NCBI GenBank assembly: GCA_964506435.1
Contig: CAZDLK010000025.1
Span: 1 to 28,311 of the forward strand
Origin: JAOZHU01 sp964506435
GTDB lineage: Archaea; Thermoproteota; Bathyarchaeia; Bathyarchaeales; Bathycorpusculaceae
DNA: 28,311 bases
Direction: 5' to 3'
In this document: piece by piece, positions 22,075-28,311 of the stretch
Position numbering within the stretch: position 1 is the stretch's first letter
How the letters are laid out: every line of letters starts with the position of its first letter
Notes under the pieces: model-generated
The model's database searches: none
Told to the model about the DNA's origin: nothing
What the model saw: the letters and a program-made list of their open reading frames with translations, nothing else
Position numbers and translations under genes: made by a program

Positions 22075-23619
22075 ATGAAATATGACACTATACTGGTGCT
22101 GGATTTCGGGGGGCAATACTGCCACCTTATAGGCAGAAGAATCAGAGAGCACGGCGTCTACTCTGAAATCGTTCCCCAAGACATAACTCCAGACGAGATA
22201 AAAGCCCTGAACGAGAAATTCAACATCAAAGGCTTGATTCTTTCAGGTGGACCCGCAAGCGTTTACGAGCAGGATGCGCCGCAAATTGACTGCCGCGTCT
22301 TGGCTTTGGATTTGCCAGTTTTAGGTTTGTGCTACGGCCAGCAGCTTATAGCCCAAGTTGCGGGCGGAAAGGTTGAACCTGCAACTTGCAAGGAGTACGG
22401 CATTGCTTACGTGTCGGTTGATAAAGCCGCGGGTGTGCTCAAGGGTTTAAGCGCGAAAGAGAAGGTTTGGATGAGCCACGGCGACACAGTTTTTTCCATG
22501 CCATCTAAGTATGAGGTTTTGGCGCACACAGAAAGCTGCCCAGTCGCCGCGTTCAGGCATAAAACTAAGCCTGTTTACGGTTTGCAGTGGCATCCCGAAG
22601 TGGTGCACACGGAGAACGGCGTGCGGATGCTGCGCAACTTCGTTTTTGAAGTTTGCAAGTGCACGGCTAACTGGCAAATGGAAGACTTAATCGGCAAAAT
22701 GGTCAGTGAAGTAAAAGCAGAGGTCGGTGACGCCAAAGCCATAATCGGCTTAAGCGGAGGCATAGACTCAAGCGTGGCAACCGCTATTGCCGCTAAAGCG
22801 TTAGGCGGCAGGCTTACCGCGGTTTTCGTTGACCACGGTTTCATGCGGGAAGGCGAGCCTGAAGCGATTGAGAAGGCGTTTGAGAAGTTTGGAATAAACT
22901 TTGTGACCGCGAACGCGCAGAAACGCTTTATGGCCAAGCTTGCGGGCGTGGTTGACCCTGAAAAGAAGCGGAAGGTCATCGGGGAAGAGTTCATCAGGGT
23001 TTTCGAGGAAATAGCCGAAGGCGCAAATGCCGATTATTTGATTCAGGGCACTATTTACCCTGACCGAATCGAGTCAGGCTTCAGAAAGCACTCCGACAAA
23101 ATAAAAACGCATCATAACGTGGCTGGGTTGCCTGCGAAAATCAACTTCAAAAAAATCTTGGAGCCGCTTCGAGACTTGTACAAGGATGAAGTGCGCAAGG
23201 TAGCGAAGATGCTTGGTTTGCCTCAGGCGATTGTTAACCGGCAGCCGTTTCCAGGTCCTGGGTTGGCAGTGAGGATAATAGGCGAATTAACCGAAGACAA
23301 GGTTAAAGTGGCGAAGAGAGCCGACCACATCGTCACCGAAGAAATTGAAAAGAACGGGCTAGCGGATAACCTTTGGCAGTACTTTGCCGTGTTAACGGAC
23401 ACTAAAGCCACAGGCGTTAAAGGCGACCACCGAGCGTACGGCTACGTCGTCGCCGTCAGAGCTATGGAAAGCCGCGAAGCCATGACCGCCAGCTTCGCCA
23501 AAATCCCCTACGAGATTCTAGAGAAAATCTCAACAAGAATAACCAACGAAGTGCCCGAAGTCACACACGTAGTTTACGACATAACCCACAAACCACCAGC
23601 AACCATAGAATGGGAATAA
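22075..23619 (+). CDS. guaA: GMP synthase (glutamine-hydrolysing), fused form
   Basis: A 514-residue enzyme that aminates XMP to GMP using glutamine and ATP. The N-terminal class I amidotransferase domain has its nucleophile Cys86 in GLCYGQQL and the His-Glu pair in LQWHPEVVH. The ATP-pyrophosphatase domain starts at about 220 with the P-loop GLSGGIDSSVAT, and the C-terminal dimerisation domain ends in the typical PPATIEWE. Both activities are on one chain, as in bacteria and many TACK archaea, whereas many euryarchaea split them into two subunits. The organism side of that statement is general knowledge. The start is clear, with a weak ribosome site. A T-run terminator follows the stop, so the gene is monocistronic. 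Confidence 0.96.
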   Translation: MKYDTILVLDFGGQYCHLIGRRIREHGVYSEIVPQDITPDEIKALNEKFNIKGLILSGGPASVYEQDAPQIDCRVLALDLPVLGLCYGQQLIAQVAGGKVEPATCKEYGIAYVSVDKAAGVLKGLSAKEKVWMSHGDTVFSMPSKYEVLAHTESCPVAAFRHKTKPVYGLQWHPEVVHTENGVRMLRNFVFEVCKCTANWQMEDLIGKMVSEVKAEVGDAKAIIGLSGGIDSSVATAIAAKALGGRLTAVFVDHGFMREGEPEAIEKAFEKFGINFVTANAQKRFMAKLAGVVDPEKKRKVIGEEFIRVFEEIAEGANADYLIQGTIYPDRIESGFRKHSDKIKTHHNVAGLPAKINFKKILEPLRDLYKDEVRKVAKMLGLPQAIVNRQPFPGPGLAVRIIGELTEDKVKVAKRADHIVTEEIEKNGLADNLWQYFAVLTDTKATGVKGDHRAYGYVVAVRAMESREAMTASFAKIPYEILEKISTRITNEVPEVTHVVYDITHKPPATIEWE

Positions 23620-23628
23620 ACCCACTGC

Positions 23629-23638
23629 TTTTTTTCTT
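23629..23638 (+). terminator. oligo-T terminator after guaA
   Basis: Seven Ts, C, TT, starting ten bases after the guaA stop codon, as expected for archaeal transcription termination. Confidence 0.6.
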
Positions 23639-23731
23639 AACGATTTCTTGGAAACCCTTCATATTTGGAGCCTATTAGTGGTTCATTGCAGAAACCTATA
23701 GGGGGTAGGTCCCTAACGCTTCTTTCAACGC

Positions 23732-23752
23732 TATATAAAGCTGCTTTATATA
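23732..23752. promoter_or_regulatory. perfect inverted repeat made of two facing TATA boxes
   Basis: TATATAAAGC, T, GCTTTATATA. Each arm is a consensus TATA box, so it could fire in both directions. The right arm continues into GGGGGTATA, giving the 20-mer shared with 499-518. The nearest start on the plus side (23916) is about 165 bases away, and no gene is seen on the minus side. A TAGGG/CCCTA hairpin lies at 23699-23715. Confidence 0.4.
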
Positions 23753-23859
23753 AGGGGGTATAATCTTTTCTGAGCACTAGAGCACAGCATACTCTAATAG
23801 TTACTAAAATTTGTTTTTCACCATAGAAACTGTACAACACTTTCGAAGTCGGCTAATTG

Positions 23860-23870
23860 TTTATATATTA
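23860..23870 (+). promoter_or_regulatory. TATA box of the nucleotide-sugar operon
   Basis: TTTATATATTA lies about 50 bases before the ATG at 23916, predicting a transcript start near 23890. It is the more likely operon promoter than the palindrome at 23732. Confidence 0.6.
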
Positions 23871-23915
23871 AGAAGCTGCGACTAGTACCCCTGCAATTTA
23901 CAAGTGGTAACCTCA

Positions 23916-24998
23916 ATGAAAGCCCTAATTCTCGCAGGCGGACTCGGCACACGCCTACGACCCCTAAGCTGCACCAGACCAAAAACTCTATTCCCAATAC
24001 TCAATAAACCCCTGCTGCAATGGATTTTCGAGAAACTAGCCAAAGACGGCATCACGGAAGTTATACTCGCCGTCAACCAGCAAACCGCCCTAAGCATAAA
24101 ACAAAAACGCATCCCAAAATACGGTTTGCACGTGAAATACTCCCACGACCCAGCGAGAATGCAGCTTGGAACAGCAGGACCAGTAAAAAAAGCCGAAAAA
24201 CTAATCGGGCATAACGAGCCTTTCCTCGTCATAAACGGAGACATACTCACCAACATAAGCTACACCGAACTGCTCAAAGCACACAAAAAAACAAACGCCA
24301 CAGCCACAATTGCCCTTTGCAAAGTCGAAGACCCAAGCAGATACGGCGTAGCACAAATCACAAACGACAACCGCATAACACAATTCATAGAAAAACCACC
24401 AAAAGAAACAGCGCCAAGCAACCTCATAAACGCAGGAATCTACGTTCTAAACCCAAAAATCTTCCAATACATCCCACCGAAAACCTCAGTTTCAATGGAA
24501 CGCGAAATCTTCCCTCAACTAGCCCAACAAGGCACACTCTACGGGCACGTAACCACAGACATGTGGATAGACATAGGTAAGCCTGAAGAGTACCTGCAAA
24601 CAAACAAGCTCCTCCTCGACGCCATAAACCAAAAACACCCCAACACACGCAAATTCACCATAAAAAACCCAACAGCCATAGACAAAAACGTCAAAATAGG
24701 CGAAAACTCAACCATCGGACCATACGCCGTCATAGGAAAAAACGTAACCATCGGCAAAAACACACAAATCAACAACACCGTAATCTTCCCAGACACCCAA
24801 ATAGCCGAATCCACCTCAATAACAGGCACAATCATCGGCCAAGCAGCAACCATCGGCAAAAACGTCAAAATCAACAAAGGCTGCATAATCGCCGACCAAG
24901 CAAAAATCAAAGACAACATTTCGCTTCCACCAGAAACAGCAGTCTGCTCAGCAAAAGAAGTCTCCGAAAACATATTAAAAACAAAAATAATCTGTTAA
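23916..24998 (+). CDS. sugar-1-phosphate nucleotidyltransferase with C-terminal left-handed beta-helix (GlmU-like)
   Basis: A 360-residue enzyme. The nucleotidyltransferase domain begins MKALILAGGLGTRLRPLSCT and keeps RPKTLFPILNKP, NGDILTNI and VEDPSRYGVA. It joins a sugar-1-phosphate to UTP, TTP or GTP. Residues about 245-345 are hexapeptide repeats (AIDKNVKIGENSTIGPYAVI ... IGQAATIGKNVKINKG) forming a left-handed beta-helix. With phosphoglucosamine mutase encoded next, the likely product is UDP-GlcNAc, made by an archaeal bifunctional GlmU whose second activity acetylates glucosamine-1-phosphate. A glucose-1-phosphate or mannose-1-phosphate enzyme is possible, since the family is broad. ATG at 23916 fits the family start; a GTG at 23904 is in frame. 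The sense strand is extremely A+C-rich. Confidence 0.85.
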   Translation: MKALILAGGLGTRLRPLSCTRPKTLFPILNKPLLQWIFEKLAKDGITEVILAVNQQTALSIKQKRIPKYGLHVKYSHDPARMQLGTAGPVKKAEKLIGHNEPFLVINGDILTNISYTELLKAHKKTNATATIALCKVEDPSRYGVAQITNDNRITQFIEKPPKETAPSNLINAGIYVLNPKIFQYIPPKTSVSMEREIFPQLAQQGTLYGHVTTDMWIDIGKPEEYLQTNKLLLDAINQKHPNTRKFTIKNPTAIDKNVKIGENSTIGPYAVIGKNVTIGKNTQINNTVIFPDTQIAESTSITGTIIGQAATIGKNVKINKGCIIADQAKIKDNISLPPETAVCSAKEVSENILKTKIIC

Positions 24999-25017
24999 AC
25001 ACCCAAAAGTGAAAAAC

Positions 25018-26388
25018 ATGACCCCAAACAAACTCTTCGGAACAAACGGCATCCGCGGGCTAGTCAACAAAGAACTAACCCCGCAAATGGCAACAAAAGT
25101 AGGCTCAGCAATCGGCACATTCTTCGGACCCAACAAAAACCTGCTAGTCGGCTACGACGCCAGAACCAGCGGACCCATGCTCGCAAAAGCAGCCATCGCA
25201 GGCATAACAGCCACAGGATGCAACGTACACAACGCAGGCATGGCGCCTACACCTGCACTGCAATACGCCGTGAAAAATCACAAAATGGACGGCGGAGTGA
25301 TAATAACCGCATCTCACAACCCGCCTGAATACAACGGCATAAAAGTCATCTGGAACGACGGCATAGAAACTTCTCACGAGCAAGAAACCGAAATAGAAAA
25401 AATCTACTTCGAAAACACCGCGGTATTCGCAGACTGGAACAAGCTGGGAACAACCCGTGAACTGCTCGGCGTAAACGACGAGTACGTGGAAGCAATAAAA
25501 ACACACGTAAACGTTGCCAAAATAGCCGCGAAACATTATCACGTTGTCATTGACGCAGCGAACAGCGTAGGCGGCTTAACCGCGCCTTTGCTTCTGCGAG
25601 AACTCGGCTGCAAAGTCACCAGCATAAACGCGAACATAGACGGCACGTTTCCTGGAAGAATGCCGGAACCGCGACCTGAAAACCTTCAGGAAATAGCTTT
25701 AACCGTGAAAGCCGTAGGCGCAGATTTAGGTGTAGCCTTCGACGGTGACGCTGACCGTTCCATATTCGTTAACGAAAACGGTGAGATTTACTGGGGAGAC
25801 AAAACCTTCGCCGTCATCGAAAAGCACTTTTTAGAGGCAAACCCAAACGCGAAAATAGTTACGCCTGTAAGCTCTTCAACGCTTGTCAAAGACGTTGCAG
25901 ACGCGTACAAAGGCGAGATTGTGTGGACCAAAGTGGGCAGCGTAACTGTTTCGCACAAAATGAAAGAGTTGAACGCTAAACTGGGCGGAGAAGAAAACGG
26001 CGGAGTTTTCTACGGTCCACATCAGGCAGTTCGCGATGGCGCCATGACTACAGCTTTAATTCTGGAGATAATGGCTGAACGCGAAGCAAAGCTTTCAAGC
26101 CTTATCGCTGAGCAACCACAGTACTTTATCGAAAAAGGCAAAGTGGAATGCCCTGAAGAAAAGAAGGAAACAGTGCTGGAAAAGTTGGCTGTGCAGGTGC
26201 AGGGCGCGAACGTGAGCACTATTGACGGCGTGAAAATTTGGTTTGAAGATAAAAGTGCCATTTTAGTGAGGCCTAGCGGAACTGAGCCTGTTTACAGGTT
26301 GTATGCTGAAGCGAAAAACCAGAAGAAAGCGTTAGAGCTGGTTGAGGATTACAGTTTGAAGCTTCAGAAAATCCTCGAATCTGTCTAA
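25018..26388 (+). CDS. glmM: phosphoglucosamine mutase
   Basis: A 456-residue alpha-D-phosphohexomutase. The phosphoserine loop VIITASHNPPEYNG (Ser99), metal loop AFDGDADRS (about 245), sugar loop GEENGGVFYG (about 325) and phosphate-binding RPSGTEPVYRLYAEA near the C-terminus are all intact. The opening KLFGTNGIRGLVNKELT is typical of archaeal GlmM and phosphomannomutase-type enzymes. It interconverts glucosamine-6-phosphate and glucosamine-1-phosphate, directly feeding the GlmU-like enzyme encoded 19 bases upstream; phosphomannomutase or phosphoglucomutase activity cannot be excluded. ATG at 25018 is preferred over the in-frame GTG at 25009. The 5' part is A+C-rich and the 3' part near neutral. 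Confidence 0.9.
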   Translation: MTPNKLFGTNGIRGLVNKELTPQMATKVGSAIGTFFGPNKNLLVGYDARTSGPMLAKAAIAGITATGCNVHNAGMAPTPALQYAVKNHKMDGGVIITASHNPPEYNGIKVIWNDGIETSHEQETEIEKIYFENTAVFADWNKLGTTRELLGVNDEYVEAIKTHVNVAKIAAKHYHVVIDAANSVGGLTAPLLLRELGCKVTSINANIDGTFPGRMPEPRPENLQEIALTVKAVGADLGVAFDGDADRSIFVNENGEIYWGDKTFAVIEKHFLEANPNAKIVTPVSSSTLVKDVADAYKGEIVWTKVGSVTVSHKMKELNAKLGGEENGGVFYGPHQAVRDGAMTTALILEIMAEREAKLSSLIAEQPQYFIEKGKVECPEEKKETVLEKLAVQVQGANVSTIDGVKIWFEDKSAILVRPSGTEPVYRLYAEAKNQKKALELVEDYSLKLQKILESV

Positions 26389-26418
26389 ATAGGAAAGCAC
26401 TGTGGAGAATAATTGGTT

Positions 26419-27768
26419 ATGCCTGCTGTTCTGCGCTTGACGCCAGAAGAAATAGACACAGTTGAGAAACGCGGAAAATACACGGTGAGTGTTATCGGCT
26501 GCGAAGAAAAAGGCGTGCTTTGCGCTATTGCCTTTGCTGACGCAGGCTACAAAGTAATATGCGCTGATGCAGATCAAAGCTTGGTTAAGCGGTTGGCGAG
26601 AGGTAAAACCTCTTTTTCTGAGCGAGATGTGGAAGATAAATTGAAGAGTTTTGTGCGAACTGGGCAATTAAGCGCTACAAGCGAAATCAAAAACTCAGTT
26701 ACGCAAAGCGACATCGTAATCATAACAGTTACCGCCAAGATTGATGATAAGAAGAACCCATATTATTCCGAAGTAGAAAGCAGTTGCAAGCAAATCGGAG
26801 CGGCACTTCATCAAGGCTCATTGGTTATCTATTCTGGCATAGCAGGTTTCGGCTTCACCGAAGGCACCATCAAAGAAACTCTGGAGAACACATCAGGGCT
26901 CAAAGTAGGCGAAGACTTCGGCTTAGCCTACAATCCCCTGTGGTTTTCAAATGCGCAAGCCACGGAACTCGGCGATGAGGAGTTGACGGTTGCCGCAAAT
27001 GATAAAGCCAGTCTAGAAGCGGCTTCAGCGGTTCTGAGAACGGTTACGAAAAAAGGCGTCAAGCAAATGTTGGATGTTAAAACAGCAGAGTTGGCTGCGC
27101 TTTTTGCGGTTGCTAGACGAGATGTAAATACAGCTTTAACTAATGAGTTGGCTATTCTCTGCGAAAACGCTGGAATAGATTATTTTGAAACATGCAAGTT
27201 CTTGTTTTCAGATGCAGGTGCAAGTTTTGCGCCGGCGGTCGCGGCGGAAGAGGGCGGAAACGAAGCGTATCTGTTGTTTGAAAGCGCGGAAAATTTGAAC
27301 GCTAAGCTCAGGCTTGCGGCACTTGCTAGACAAATAAACGAAAGCATGGTCAGACATGTGGTTAATTTGGTGCAGAGTACGTTGCGGAGTTGCGGAAAGA
27401 CGCTGCGAAGAGCCAGAGTTGCTGTGCTGGGCATTGTGGGGCCGCGAACAATGGCGGACACGCTTGTTAAATTATTAGAAGCGAAGGGCGCCAAAGTTAG
27501 CATCTATGACCCATTGGCTGTCAAAAATGGGCCGTCGGAAATGGCGCGTGCGTTCAAAAGAAGCTTAAACGAAGCAGTAGAAGGCACAGATTGTATAACA
27601 GTATTGGCGGAGCATGAACAGTTTAAACATTTGAACCTGAAGAAGCTGCGTACGGTGATGAAGATGCCCGCAGCAATTGTTGATTTAACAGGAGCGATTG
27701 AGCTTCAAAAGGTTGAAAAAGAAGGTTTTGTATATCGTGGTTTAGGAAGAGGAGTTGAGAAGAAATGA
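26419..27768 (+). CDS. degenerate UDP-glucose/UDP-ManNAc dehydrogenase homologue, probably catalytically inactive
   Basis: A 449-residue protein with the three-domain layout of nucleotide-sugar dehydrogenases (Rossmann fold, central helical domain, C-terminal UDP-binding domain). Landmarks have changed. The dinucleotide loop reads VIGCEEKGVLCA where G-x-G-x-x-G is usual. The NPEFLREG motif is NPLWFSNAQA. The catalytic Lys before NEIA is Asn (RRDVNTALTNELAILCE, about 237). The GGHCIP catalytic cysteine region is replaced by DAGASFAPAVAAEEGGNEAY with no Cys. The FKPGTDD-type motif is IVGPRTMADT. The frame is open and the stop overlaps the next start (ATGA), so it is maintained. It may be a structural or regulatory partner for the next enzyme. 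An error-free assembly is assumed. ATG 26419 has GGAG upstream. Confidence 0.8.
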   Translation: MPAVLRLTPEEIDTVEKRGKYTVSVIGCEEKGVLCAIAFADAGYKVICADADQSLVKRLARGKTSFSERDVEDKLKSFVRTGQLSATSEIKNSVTQSDIVIITVTAKIDDKKNPYYSEVESSCKQIGAALHQGSLVIYSGIAGFGFTEGTIKETLENTSGLKVGEDFGLAYNPLWFSNAQATELGDEELTVAANDKASLEAASAVLRTVTKKGVKQMLDVKTAELAALFAVARRDVNTALTNELAILCENAGIDYFETCKFLFSDAGASFAPAVAAEEGGNEAYLLFESAENLNAKLRLAALARQINESMVRHVVNLVQSTLRSCGKTLRRARVAVLGIVGPRTMADTLVKLLEAKGAKVSIYDPLAVKNGPSEMARAFKRSLNEAVEGTDCITVLAEHEQFKHLNLKKLRTVMKMPAAIVDLTGAIELQKVEKEGFVYRGLGRGVEKK

Positions 27769-28311
27769 AAAAATTAGGTGTGGCAGTTGTAGGCACTGGA
27801 TTTTGGGGAAAGAATCACGCAAGAGCTTACAAGGAACTGCAATCCACAGAGCTTGTAGCTATTTGTGACGCGAACGCTGAACGTGCGAAAAACGTCGCTG
27901 CGCAATTCGGCGTGAAAGCCTACACTAACAGCGCAAGGATGCTGAAGAATGAGGCAATTGAGGCGGTCAACATATGCACTTGGTCAACTAGTCTTGCCAA
28001 GGAAGCTCTTAAAGCATTAAACGCTGGAAAACATGTTCTTGTGGAAAAGCCGATGGCTACTACCGTTAAGCAGGCAGAAAAACTTGTGGCTGCGGCTGAA
28101 GAGAACAGTTTGCATTTGACGGTGGGTTTTTTGATGCGGTTTATTCCAGGGCTGCAGCGTATTCGGGAAGCGGTTGCGAAACGGGAGATTGGGGAGCTTG
28201 TGTGTGTTACGGCGAAGAGGGTTTCTCAGTGGCCTGAGCGGATTGGTGATGTTGGCGTGGTTAAGGACACGGCGATTCACGACATAGACATTATGCGTTA
28301 CATATCCAGTG
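27765..28311 (+). CDS. Gfo/Idh/MocA-family oxidoreductase, N-terminal part (runs off the window)
   Basis: About 182 residues are visible. The Rossmann nucleotide-binding loop is VVGTGFWGKNHARAY, the catalytic-type lysine lies in VEKPMATT, and the GFLMRFIPG and DIDIMRYISS segments match the family. These enzymes oxidise or reduce sugar hydroxyls with NAD(P). The start codon overlaps the stop of the preceding gene by four bases (ATGA), so the two proteins are made together. In UDP-GlcNAc-derived pathways (WbpB-type) this family oxidises the C3 hydroxyl of a UDP-hexuronate after a dehydrogenase has made the uronate. The usual upstream dehydrogenase here looks inactive, so either another gene supplies the uronate or the pathway differs. 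Substrate is inferred from context only. Confidence 0.88.
   Translation, partial: MKKLGVAVVGTGFWGKNHARAYKELQSTELVAICDANAERAKNVAAQFGVKAYTNSARMLKNEAIEAVNICTWSTSLAKEALKALNAGKHVLVEKPMATTVKQAEKLVAAAEENSLHLTVGFLMRFIPGLQRIREAVAKREIGELVCVTAKRVSQWPERIGDVGVVKDTAIHDIDIMRYISS

Noticed and set aside
23637..23840. 67-codon minus-strand ORF after guaA
   Set aside because: It crosses the guaA terminator and the double TATA palindrome and has no ribosome site or known domain.
1..28311. CRISPR arrays, insertion sequences and rRNA genes
   Set aside because: No regularly spaced repeats, transposase motifs or rRNA-like segments were seen on reading both strands.

Overview
The window reads as a piece of an archaeal chromosome. 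It has TATA-type promoters (TTTATATA-like) instead of bacterial -35/-10 boxes, a deoxyhypusine synthase gene (Archaea and Eukarya), three Lrp/AsnC regulators, an archaeosortase with a tripartite-tailed surface protein, and a tRNA-Leu gene that does not encode CCA. Moderate GC, anaerobe-style ferredoxin and GDH genes, and a CBM9-like tailed protein would suit a TACK archaeon such as Bathyarchaeia. The lineage is an inference and no marker here proves it.

Layout. 1-413: start of deoxyhypusine synthase. 588-2093: an AT-rich DUF5677-like accessory gene. 2204-5018: a small membrane protein coupled to a large surface protein that joins a seven-bladed propeller, an Ig-like domain, a two-helix hairpin and a clan-A-like glycosidase. 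5242-8764: four-cluster ferredoxin, histone-deacetylase-family enzyme, arginyl-tRNA synthetase. 8829-11656: a zinc-ribbon protein and glutamate dehydrogenase, divergent from two tandem Lrp/AsnC regulators.

11716-16722: a five-gene ABC uptake cassette (binding protein, permease, alpha/beta hydrolase, ATPase, cupin). On the right is an intact tRNA-Leu(GAG). On the left is a displaced copy of that tRNA's 3' end sharing 24 identical bases. This is the geometry left by site-specific integration into a tRNA gene, although no integrase is present. The cassette promoter has two copies of a long A/T-rich inverted repeat on either side of its TATA box.

16965-19030: cysK and cysE for cysteine synthesis. 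19138-21187: an archaeosortase (Cys, Arg and His all visible) facing a secreted protein with a sorting-type tail, a likely enzyme-substrate pair. 21425-23619: a third Lrp/AsnC gene divergent from a fused GMP synthase. 23916-28311: a nucleotide-sugar operon with a sugar-1-phosphate nucleotidyltransferase/beta-helix protein, phosphoglucosamine mutase, a UDP-sugar-dehydrogenase relative that has lost its catalytic residues, and the start of a Gfo/Idh/MocA oxidoreductase. It probably makes UDP-GlcNAc-derived sugars for surface glycans.

Most unusual signals: the integrase-less tRNA-flanked uptake cassette and its operators, the archaeosortase pair, the catalytically dead dehydrogenase in an intact operon, the propeller-glycosidase fusion with a run of ten valines in a membrane helix, and kilobase-scale switches between A+C-rich and G+T-rich plus strand that do not follow gene direction.
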